Positions 54,477 through 64,000 of a stretch of 64,000 bases of DNA are shown here, one piece after another. Source of the stretch: Lucifuga dentata (lineage: Eukaryota; Chordata; Actinopteri; Ophidiiformes; Bythitidae); NCBI GenBank assembly GCA_014773175.1, contig VXCM01000966.1, forward strand, positions 1 to 64,000. Reading direction: 5' to 3'. Position 1 is the first letter of the stretch. Each line of letters opens with the position of its first letter. Position numbers and translations under genes: made by a program. The notes beneath the pieces were generated by a model. The model was not told the DNA's origin. It was given only the letters and a program-made list of their open reading frames with translations, and did no database searches.

Positions 54477-56257
54477 ATGTGGAATGTTTGATGTCTTTGC
54501 ACAAATACCACTCCATGCTCTCCACTGTTAGTGCTTTTCCACCAAAAATGTTCTGGTCCTGAAACTGTTTCCGTTTGTATCTGTGGCACCAAGGAGCTAC
54601 AGATACAGAACCATTTGCATTTCTGCCAATTTGTAGTGGAGCCATTGCGTCATCAATGTAAGCAGCAAAAGTAGAAAAGTGAAAACAAGTGAGACAGTGC
54701 ACAGCATTGTTGACTTGCAAGCTTTTAGCATCTTCATAGAAGTATTTACTTCAGTCCAACACAGTTATATGAGCCGACAACACACAATTTTCAACTTCAC
54801 TCTTTTTCACTTTCACTGAGGTAGATTAATACACACCCACTTACGATGCTGTCTTGGACTTTGGGACCTGCTATTTTCTGATTCTGAATGGGAACAAAGT
54901 TTTTTGGTTCTGAACCTATTTAATTTTTGGTTGAAATGCTCAGAGGGGTTCCAAACCAAAATTGAACTCAGTGTACATTGGTGGAAATGCCCTTTGTGAT
55001 GCTTTCATTTTAAAATCCAGTTCAGCATGTAAAATATGTTTTGCATTATTTTTTGCTATACTGTAAAGCTATTAATAGATGACTTGTTATAACAGATATA
55101 ACAGACTTGTTATACAGTTACATGTGTTGCTGCTGTTTGAACGGTACTGAGATAAAATATTTTTCACTAATTCCTATTTGCCTCACAGTAAACCTTGAGC
55201 ATTCTTATTTTAGCCTCCTCAGGTTATGTGGTTGTCACTTCCATAACTTCATTCACTGAAATTATTAGATCATTCAAGGATGGTTGCATATAAGGTTTTC
55301 ATACTAAATTATATGAAATAATGGTGCATTATTCATTTAACACGTGTAGCCCTGTGTTATCCTGGTTTAAATACTAATTTATAAGGAGAAAATCTTCAAG
55401 ATTGAGATTGTGAGAAGGTGATGCACAAAAGTGTTAAAAGTTATTTCTTCAAAAGAAAGAACCTAATCCAGATATTTCCACAATGCCAATTCCCATATAG
55501 TGTCATTTCTGTCTCTCTTCTCCCTGGGTGGCTTATCCAGTCACATATGTAGTGGCAGACAGTGAAATCCTTTCATGGTTCATAATTCATACTGACAGCA
55601 TACATTATTTATGGACTTTGTGAACTGTTTGCTGTGTGACCTTCTCAAGCATTCCCTCTTCCTCCTGCAGTTACACTTTCTCTGCCCTGACGTGTCAGGA
55701 GATATCCCTTACTGTCTTTCAAATGGCACAGATCAAGAAATATGCATTTTAATCTTTTAATTTGTAAAAATGTCTCCAAGTAAACCAATGCAAAGACTGA
55801 CCAAGGTGAATTTATGATGGGTGTGCAGCACTGGAACAATCAAACCAGCTCCACTTAGCAACAAATTAGAAACCTCAAACAGATCAGATGCACATACAAC
55901 AAACAGGTTGGCTTTATATTAGTCATCTTTAGTGGAATACAGACAAACCGGTTTAGCCAAGTTGTCTTTGTTTTGATGAAATAAGATTTTTACGACGGGG
56001 ATGTGTGGGTTTATGTATATGAATTCACCACAAAGCAGTTGTGAGACATTTTAAAAAGAATATGCTTAAAAAAAATCTGACTGTCTGTCCCACCCTGCAG
56101 CATTGCAAAACACACTGAAAGCCATTCAAAGCTTGTGGCAAAGTTACGCAATACCTCTGAACGATATGAGCAGGCCCGCACGTTACCAACCTTTTACTTG
56201 GGTCTCATATTCGGCTATAATCTCTTTGTCCTTCTTGACTTTCCCCTGAGATGACAT
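27759..56257 (-). CDS. srgap3: srgap3: slit-robo Rho GTPase-activating protein 3, complete 22-exon coding span
   Basis: Cytoplasmic adaptor/GAP that bends membranes through its inverse F-BAR domain and switches off Rac/Cdc42-type GTPases downstream of Slit-Robo signalling (family knowledge). Spliced in silico, 22 exons give about 1114 residues, close to the roughly 1100 of mammalian srGAP3. Domain order: F-BAR about 20-340, coiled linker to about 480, RhoGAP about 495-690 with the arginine-finger motif GIFRVPG (Arg near 543) and [13 protein letters not shown]3 about 745-800 ([16 protein letters not shown]), then a Ser/Pro-rich tail. It fits srGAP3 better than srGAP1/2: N-terminus [38 protein letters not shown]. 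All introns are GT-AG with consistent phases, except that the exon 12 acceptor falls in an assembly joint. A 67-base false insertion breaks the frame in the last exon. No true inactivating change is seen. Confidence 0.97.
28552..28879 (-). CDS. srgap3: srgap3 exon 21, Ser/Pro-rich tail
   Basis: A 328 bp exon from [13 protein letters not shown] through [34 protein letters not shown] and [18 protein letters not shown]. Acceptor CTCAG, donor GTGAGT. The SPHK, SPEKRR and SLGDHK blocks are those of the srGAP3 tail. Confidence 0.96.
29419..29565 (-). CDS. srgap3: srgap3 exon 20, post-SH3 tail
   Basis: A 147 bp exon beginning [20 protein letters not shown] and continuing through [20 protein letters not shown]. 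Acceptor CATCAG, donor GTAGGC. Likely disordered, Ser/Asp-rich. Confidence 0.94.
30330..30510 (-). CDS. srgap3: srgap3 exon 19, SH3 domain
   Basis: A 181 bp exon encoding [40 protein letters not shown] and [20 protein letters not shown]. The ligand-pocket features (AKFDY, tandem Trp, PHQY) are intact. In srGAPs this SH3 binds the Robo1 cytoplasmic tail (family knowledge). Acceptor TAATAG, donor GTAAGT. Confidence 0.97.
30648..30721 (-). CDS. srgap3: srgap3 exon 18, acidic linker before SH3
   Basis: A 74 bp exon encoding [20 protein letters not shown] then NTSDE. Acceptor TTTCAG, donor GTGAGT. Slightly shorter than the mammalian acidic linker. Confidence 0.93.
31311..31538 (-). CDS. srgap3: srgap3 exon 17, end of RhoGAP
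   Basis: A 228 bp exon containing [53 protein letters not shown] and [24 protein letters not shown] is the conserved RhoGAP motif carrying the key Asn. Acceptor TCCAG, donor GTAAGA. Confidence 0.97.
31621..31726 (-). CDS. srgap3: srgap3 exon 16, RhoGAP
   Basis: A 106 bp exon encoding [20 protein letters not shown] and [15 protein letters not shown]. Donor GTAAGT. Its polypyrimidine tract is the (CTTT)n strand of the tetranucleotide repeat at 31727-31790, so the acceptor is built from a microsatellite. Confidence 0.95.
31727..31790. repeat. (GAAA)n microsatellite at the srgap3 exon 16 acceptor
   Basis: About 16 GAAA units. On the gene strand this is (CTTT)n, which directly supplies the pyrimidine tract of exon 16. 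Confidence 0.97.
31882..32016 (-). CDS. srgap3: srgap3 exon 15, RhoGAP core
   Basis: A 135 bp exon from [20 protein letters not shown] to the [17 protein letters not shown] motif, the conserved RhoGAP helix with the Lys and Arg near the G-protein interface. Acceptor TTACAG, donor GTGAGT. Confidence 0.96.
32348..32425 (-). CDS. srgap3: srgap3 exon 14, RhoGAP arginine finger
   Basis: A 78 bp exon reading [20 protein letters not shown] then KNAFER. GIFRVPG holds the catalytic arginine (about residue 543) that stabilises GTP hydrolysis, so the GAP looks active. Acceptor CACAG, donor GTTAGT. Confidence 0.96.
33013..33073 (-). CDS. srgap3: srgap3 exon 13, RhoGAP
   Basis: A 61 bp exon encoding [20 protein letters not shown] plus one base. 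Acceptor GGTAG, donor GTAGGT. Start of the RhoGAP fold. Confidence 0.95.
33218..33284. repeat. Inverted repeat around an assembly joint
   Basis: TTTTTTGAAGTGTACAAAAA before N33262 is mirrored by the inverse TTTTTGTACACTTCAAAAAA after it, and AGAAAAAAAGAAAAAAGT occurs on both sides. May be a fold-back or joint artefact in srgap3 intron 12. Confidence 0.6.
34096..34197 (-). CDS. srgap3: srgap3 exon 12, entry to RhoGAP (5' end lost at an assembly joint)
   Basis: From a Pro codon next to N34197, the minus strand reads [20 protein letters not shown] then [13 protein letters not shown], with donor GTATCA at 34095. This is the proline-rich/basic segment before the RhoGAP domain. The acceptor should lie within a base or two upstream, but no AG is present on the far side of the N, so a few bases are missing or wrong in the G-rich joint. 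Confidence 0.9.
35212..35239 (-). CDS. srgap3: srgap3 exon 11, 28 bp micro-exon
   Basis: Between acceptor TTTTAG and donor GTAAGA, 28 bases complete a Gly codon and encode ERAEYGTT plus two bases of the next codon. This matches the short GERAECGTTR segment of mammalian srGAP3, and the phases (1 in, 2 out) join exons 10 and 12 exactly. It is too short for ORF calling and is inferred from splice sites plus homology. Confidence 0.88.
35983..36024. repeat. 13 bp inverted repeat with 16 bp loop
   Basis: ACATTGTCTATCA and its exact reverse complement TGATAGACAATGT, within srgap3 intron 10. Confidence 0.8.
36235..36463 (+). mobile_element. Teleost SINE/LINE-3'-type repeat with (GGAT)n tail
   Basis: CCGGGTACTCCGGCTTCCTC, TCTAAATTACCTGTAGGTGT, TACCCCGCCTCTCGC and AATAGGCTCCAGCCCCC followed by (ATGG)n. 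Same family as 6147 and 47495 and less diverged; in srgap3 intron 10. Confidence 0.8.
36805..36936. repeat. (TA)n / (TAGA)n microsatellite
   Basis: Compound AT-rich tract ending in about a dozen TAGA units, just downstream of the srgap3 exon 10 donor. Confidence 0.95.
36952..37036 (-). CDS. srgap3: srgap3 exon 10, linker helix
   Basis: An 85 bp exon encoding [20 protein letters not shown] and LLKQTLGE plus one base. Acceptor CTGCAG, donor GTGAGG. A long (TATC)n/(TA)n microsatellite begins within about 20 bases of the donor on the intron side. Confidence 0.96.
37146..37343 (-). CDS. srgap3: srgap3 exon 9, linker
   Basis: A 198 bp exon, phase 0 to 0, encoding [20 protein letters not shown], then [20 protein letters not shown] and [15 protein letters not shown]. 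Acceptor GGCAG, donor GTGAGA. Confidence 0.96.
38744..38845 (-). CDS. srgap3: srgap3 exon 8, F-BAR extension/coiled coil
   Basis: A 102 bp exon, phase 0 to 0, encoding [20 protein letters not shown] and [14 protein letters not shown], which is helical in character. Acceptor GCCAG, donor GTGAGT. The [11 protein letters not shown] wording is srGAP3-like. Confidence 0.96.
38961..39182 (-). CDS. srgap3: srgap3 exon 7, end of F-BAR
   Basis: A 222 bp exon, phase 0 to 0, from [20 protein letters not shown] to PHMGDE. Acceptor CCCCAG, donor GTAAGT. Includes the conserved [14 protein letters not shown] and [16 protein letters not shown] tracts. Confidence 0.96.
40150..40278 (-). CDS. srgap3: srgap3 exon 6, F-BAR
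   Basis: A 129 bp exon, phase 0 to 0, encoding [20 protein letters not shown] to [11 protein letters not shown]. Acceptor CCCTAG, donor GTAAGT. It has no ATG near its start, so only splicing logic and family similarity reveal it. Confidence 0.95.
40570..40755 (-). CDS. srgap3: srgap3 exon 5, F-BAR
   Basis: A 186 bp exon, phase 0 to 0, from [20 protein letters not shown] to the basic segment [14 protein letters not shown]. Acceptor CTCACAG, donor GTCTGA. The [16 protein letters not shown] stretch supports the srGAP3 paralogue. Confidence 0.96.
42742..42804 (-). CDS. srgap3: srgap3 exon 4, F-BAR
   Basis: A 63 bp exon encoding [20 protein letters not shown] plus T, phase 0 on both sides, acceptor TTACAG and donor GTGAGT. 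Matches the family between the IRLFKK and VMKTYHMYH segments. Confidence 0.95.
43151..43283. other. 66 bp exact duplication around N43217 (assembly joint)
   Basis: 43151-43216 equals 43218-43283 base for base; interpreted as an unmerged contig overlap in srgap3 intron 3. Confidence 0.9.
43344..43568. repeat. (TA)n/(TATAGA)n satellite-like tract
   Basis: More than 200 bp of AT dinucleotides with GATATA units, strongly self-complementary; in srgap3 intron 3. Confidence 0.95.
44715..44877 (-). CDS. srgap3: srgap3 exon 3, F-BAR
   Basis: Encodes [20 protein letters not shown] through VIRLFKK. The acceptor TTTCAG precedes 44877, the donor is GTCAGA after AAAAAG, and the exon ends in phase 0 at residue 142. 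The tract [14 protein letters not shown] is characteristic of srGAP F-BAR domains. Confidence 0.96.
46710..46975 (+). pseudogene. Degenerate LINE reverse-transcriptase relic
   Basis: LKVTNDL followed, after a scrambled stretch with N46771, by [20 protein letters not shown] and SPLLF. This resembles the segment ending in the GVPQGS-LGPLLF motif of fish LINE RTs with key residues lost. In srgap3 intron 2, antisense to the gene. Confidence 0.5.
47495..47893 (-). mobile_element. Teleost SINE/LINE-3'-type repeat, minus orientation, with internal minisatellite
   Basis: Minus strand starts TGGCAGCACAGTGGCTCAGT, ATTGCCTCAGAG, then after an expansion continues TTTGGAGTCTGCATGTTCTC and CTCTAAATTGCTAAATTGTG. 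Same family as 6147 and 36235, here with its 5' head. Confidence 0.7.
47738..47850. repeat. Minisatellite of ~20 bp units
   Basis: Repeated TTACAGCCTTTTTTTCAACC-like units (some truncated) inside the repeat above. Confidence 0.85.
49797..49992 (-). CDS. srgap3: srgap3 exon 2, F-BAR N-terminal helices
   Basis: Starts by completing Glu23 and encodes the start of the F-BAR domain ([40 protein letters not shown]). Acceptor CAG follows an AT-repeat rather than a clear pyrimidine tract; donor GTGAGT at 49796. Ends in phase 2 after HQHF. Confidence 0.96.
50723..51341 (+). mobile_element. TTAA-flanked inverted-repeat DNA transposon, copy C
   Basis: Both ends are present: TTAAAGGACCATGCC at the left and the inverted end closing with TTAA at 51338-51341, about 619 bp overall. 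Interior landmarks match copies A and B (GATACACCCACCTTAAAA, GGAGACATACATT, AAACTGAAACCAATGG), but it is more diverged and has a (CAA)n insertion. In srgap3 intron 1, plus orientation. Confidence 0.8.
51535..51571. repeat. (AT)n(ATT)n microsatellite
   Basis: AT dinucleotides followed by ATT units. Confidence 0.9.
54420..54474. repeat. (GA)n microsatellite at an assembly joint
   Basis: G run, N54422, then about 26 GA units. Confidence 0.95.
56191..56257 (-). CDS. srgap3: srgap3 exon 1 (start codon)
   Basis: Encodes [22 protein letters not shown] plus one base; donor GT at 56190-56189. The ATG at 56257 is chosen because srGAP3 proteins begin MSSQ and it has A at -3. The frame stays open upstream to another ATG at 56383, which would add 42 residues not expected in the family. 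The 5' UTR end is not determinable. Confidence 0.95.
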
Positions 56258-59200
56258 TTTGGCAGGAATGGATTGTGCGATCTGCGGCCAGGAGTCACTG
56301 TCTGGGCACAATGCAGCGTCTGGAGCCCGATGCGGTCCTACTTTAACAACAATCAGATTCCACTCATCGCTTCTTTGACACAACTTCAGGGGTTAAACGC
56401 ACTTGAGGCTCTGCAATGTTCAAGGCAACGTCGAGCTAAAAGTGCAGAATGAAATCCGTGTGTGACCACTCCTCTTCAGAAACAATCGGAAGACGATCCA
56501 TGTTTTGTGTGCGTGGTATAAACCCTGGAAAAAGATGCAAACAGCTGTAGTAGCTTCAGTAACAATCGGCGCTCCTTTACAACAGGGCTGCCCAGTTTTT
56601 TTTCTGCAAGTTCAATGCTGCAGCAGAAGACGCTGAATGGATGTGAAAGTCATTGTGAGACTCCTCCCCCATCCCCCTCCCTCCTCCCTCCCTTCCTCAC
56701 CACTTTTCCTCTCATAGATCACTGCAGATTGAGTGAACTGATGCAAACATTTACCAATAAGAATGGTCGGTTACATAAATAGTTATCTATTGATCAGTTG
56801 GAGATTTTACCAGCTCAAGAAGAGAATGCGCAGAAACAGCAGCAGCATACCCGGAACTGATCCGGAAACCGACTGCAGAATGATTTCAGGGAGGGTCTGA
56901 GGACGAACTGCAATCTCTCAGTCAAACATAATTTACTGTATTAGAGCATTCTATATATTAAAAATTTACAGTCACTGACCCCAAAAACCTGTTTTGTACC
57001 ATATATAGCCTAAAATACTAATTAGAGACAATCAGACTTGGATGAAAAGTCAAAATTAAATTTGGCTTTATATGCAGTTTTCAGCAATAGAATTTATAAT
57101 ACTATATGTTGGGCATATTAAAATATATTCAGATGTTACAGTTTATGTATTTGTAGCCAGGTTCCACAATAAAATCATAGGGGGTGTTTCAGAAAACAGT
57201 GGGGGTGGGCAGATATCTGAGGAGGTGTGGAGGATTTGAGATGGATTTGTCTTGTTTAAACTGGTATAGAATGAAATTTAAATGCCACAATATGAGTGCG
57301 AGTTTGATCATTGCATGTGAAGCAGTGCAGCTGTTAACTTAGGCAATGTCACTGATATGCTGATAAAACACAAGTTAACACTTTTGAGACACATACACAC
57401 TGCATTACATGTCCCTAAACCATTTTTTTATCAGAGCTGGAGTGTGTTTTTCTTTATTCCTCATAGTTTGATCCTCTCTCAGTAGACCCATGCTTTGGCT
57501 CTGACATAACAGCTATCTTTGGAGGATACTATCTGTACTTGTGGGTATGTTTCTCTGTAACTCCTGTGTAGACACCTCTACAGCTATTCAAAATGTATTG
57601 AAGAGGAAAATATATATCTCAAAATCATGCTTATGTGGACTGGTGTCACCAGTGCTGAACCCATTCCCCCCTACATTTACAGCATTTACATAAAGACATA
57701 CAACAGTTTGCAGAGAAGTTTAAAAAGGCTCAGTAAGACACTCTGCCCTGATATTTTTTTTTTTTACAACTAGTGCTAAAATACTTACTGTGTCAGTTGA
57801 TAATGATTGTGTACAACTTTTTTGACTAGTGTGCTGTGGACATTCTATTTTGATCTGTGTCATCAGATTCTTGTCTGCTTTTGCACCCAATTCTCAGAAA
57901 ATCTGTGGACTACTAAAGGCATCAAGTGCTTCCAAATGGCAATTGTTAAACCTGGGAGAGAGCCCAGGAGAAATCTGTAGGAGAGTTATTCACTCTGTCC
58001 AAGCAGTCTCTACTCCAACGTCTAATTTCCTGACCAAATGTTACTCACTGAGCTTTGGCCCCATGGACACAGCCTGATAGAAGTTTGGGTGGGTTTGGAA
58101 ATAGGTTTTTAGTGGGGGATATCAAATTGTCCACCAAGAAAAGATTGAGTTCTTTCAGGAAATTACAGTAATAAAGTTTCCTTACTGTCCAAATGAAAGA
58201 ATCAGTCATTGTGAAGTTATACAGAAATGTGAGTGCGTAATGTTCTGTCACACCTGAAACCATAGTTGACCTCATAGTTCAGAGTAAAATTATTAGCGAT
58301 CATTTTCTGCATTTATACCATTTAAAAATGACTAAGAGGAGCCATTAGGTTAGAAATCAAGATTGAAGTGTCAACTACTTTATCTGGTCTTTGACCACTG
58401 TGTAAGTCTAATGAAGGGGCAAATTGGTTGTTTGGGTTCATCTTTAATTTGTGAAAATGAATTTTTGTTGACCTTTTAAATGCCAAGAGCATTATGATCA
58501 TTATAACAGTGTCCAGTGATAAGAGAGCATCAGTAGGCTACAGTACAGGTCAGCGAGGCAAGGTCATGTAATATGTCACAGGGTTCAAATCACTAGAGTG
58601 GTTGTGGATTAAAGGGAGAATATGTTCCGCTTTTGTGATTAACTTGTTATGATTATTGTATAAAGTACACTGTGATGTATCTTTACTAAATGAGAAGTTT
58701 GGTGTCTCCAAATAAAACAGGCTGTACAACTAAGTAAATAAGTAACCCCATTTATTTTTTTTCCCCTTTTTTTAATTTTCATACAAGACTACTCTTATCA
58801 ACGCAGGATATTTTTATGAAGTCAGACAAATTCCTTGGTGACTCACTGAAAAGGAGAGGCTTGATCAGAGTGTGATCGTACCGTTTTCTCCAACTGCTGA
58901 AACGTGCTTGTCCGCCCTCTGCTGGTACAAACATGCACAAAGCAACTGGAATCAGCCAGACTATTTCATGCTGGAGCAAAGTGCTTTAAGACAATATGTG
59001 TTTGCATTTTAAAATTCAGCTTTTATAATTATAACTAATTATCTCAGTTTTATAAGAATTAAGCTGTAATGGCAATATTTCATATGGTTTCAGTTCAGGT
59101 CCTTAAGCTGTGATTTATTGGTCATTTATTCGTTCATTCATTGCTGAGTATTTAAAAAAAAACTCGTGATAAGGGCATAAATAAAACTCAAAATATCACT

Positions 59201-59713
59201 GATTCATACTTTGTAATCCAAATTCATTGGCGGTTTCACTGTGACAGAGTCACCAGTCAAACATTTTTTTGGCTCTGACTGTGCTTGACACTCATTATCA
59301 GGCAAGTAAGAACAGAAATTACACAAGAAACCAAATATGCAAATCATGGAAGGATTTCACATCAACAGAAGTCCAGAGTTTGATGTATGACTACCGCCTT
59401 GAAATATGCATGTCCTGACATTAACTCTGATCCACAAAAACAGGAGTGCTGTTGCCTTGGTAATGCCACTGCTATAGAATGTTCAGGTGGCTGCACCTAT
59501 TAGAAAATGTAAGAGAAAGAAGTTGTCTGAATAACTATTCTGACCAGGTAAATTAAACTCTAAATGGAAAAAAATATGTATGTTTCATTTGTGTGGCTCA
59601 TTCAGAAAGGATGTTTTGTGGTGTCTGGCACCACTTGGTGTGTTGTGTACAATGTTATGTAACATTGTCACCAGCCACACCTATCCACGCCTACAAGTGC
59701 AGCTGAGCCAGGC
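56258..59713. other. Intergenic divergent-promoter region between srgap3 and ptgis
   Basis: About 3.5 kb between the two start codons. The part nearest srgap3 (about 56258-56900) is relatively GC-rich, with a C/T-rich tract at about 56655-56710 and likely contains the srgap3 5' UTR and promoter. The remainder is AT-rich and I find no exon. UTR boundaries are not visible. Confidence 0.5.
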
Positions 59714-59720
59714 TTTATAT
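59714..59720 (+). promoter_or_regulatory. TATA-like box upstream of ptgis
   Basis: TTTATAT lies 65 bases before the ptgis ATG, in a locally less AT-rich stretch, so it could position transcription start. AT-rich surroundings make chance matches common. Confidence 0.3.
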
Positions 59721-59784
59721 GTGACTCGCCACTAGCACCTGTGGATTAAATCACCTGTGGGAAGTCTTGTACTTTTATGAGAAC

Positions 59785-64000
<4,216 letters not shown>

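Larger units (their letters stand above)
49993..56190 (-). other. srgap3 intron 1
   Basis: The 6.2 kb first intron. It holds TTAA-flanked inverted-repeat transposon copy C (50723-51341), AT and (GA)n microsatellites and otherwise unremarkable AT-rich sequence. No alternative first exon was recognised. Confidence 0.7.

Overview
The window is nuclear DNA from a vertebrate, most likely a teleost fish. The evidence is spliced genes with GT-AG introns, a close srGAP3 orthologue, many microsatellites, and relics of LINE and SINE-like repeats of types common in ray-finned fish. There is no prokaryotic gene organisation, CRISPR array or phage. Species cannot be named from this sequence. The assembly is a draft: one 850-base N run (20921-21770) and 16 single-N joints, several flanked by exact 63-67 bp duplications.

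Layout. Positions 1-27.7 kb are gene-poor. I see no supportable host exon there, only repeats: a SINE-like element near 2.8-3.4 kb, the 3' end of a LINE at 4.7-5.5 kb, a (CATC)n-tailed element at 6.1-6.5 kb, two copies of a TTAA-flanked inverted-repeat transposon (10.3 and 24.9 kb), and a frameshifted LINE reverse transcriptase at 21.8-23.0 kb next to the gap. From 56257 down to 27759 on the minus strand lies the complete coding part of srgap3 (slit-robo Rho GTPase-activating protein 3). I resolve 22 coding exons, including a 28 bp micro-exon, which together give about 1114 residues: F-BAR, RhoGAP, SH3 and a Ser/Pro-rich tail. Two assembly joints damage it: one hides the acceptor of exon 12, the other inserts a false 67 bases into the last exon.

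About 3.5 kb upstream of srgap3, in divergent orientation, ptgis (prostacyclin synthase, CYP8A1) starts at 59785 on the plus strand. Six exons coding 271 residues are present. The C-terminal half, with the haem-ligand cysteine, lies beyond the window.

The two genes act in unrelated processes: srgap3 in Rac/Cdc42-controlled membrane shape and neuronal morphogenesis, ptgis in prostanoid synthesis at the ER. Nothing here suggests a new gene system. The less routine points are the TTAA inverted-repeat family, the systematic duplication artefacts, microsatellites abutting srgap3 splice sites, and several perfect short hairpins.
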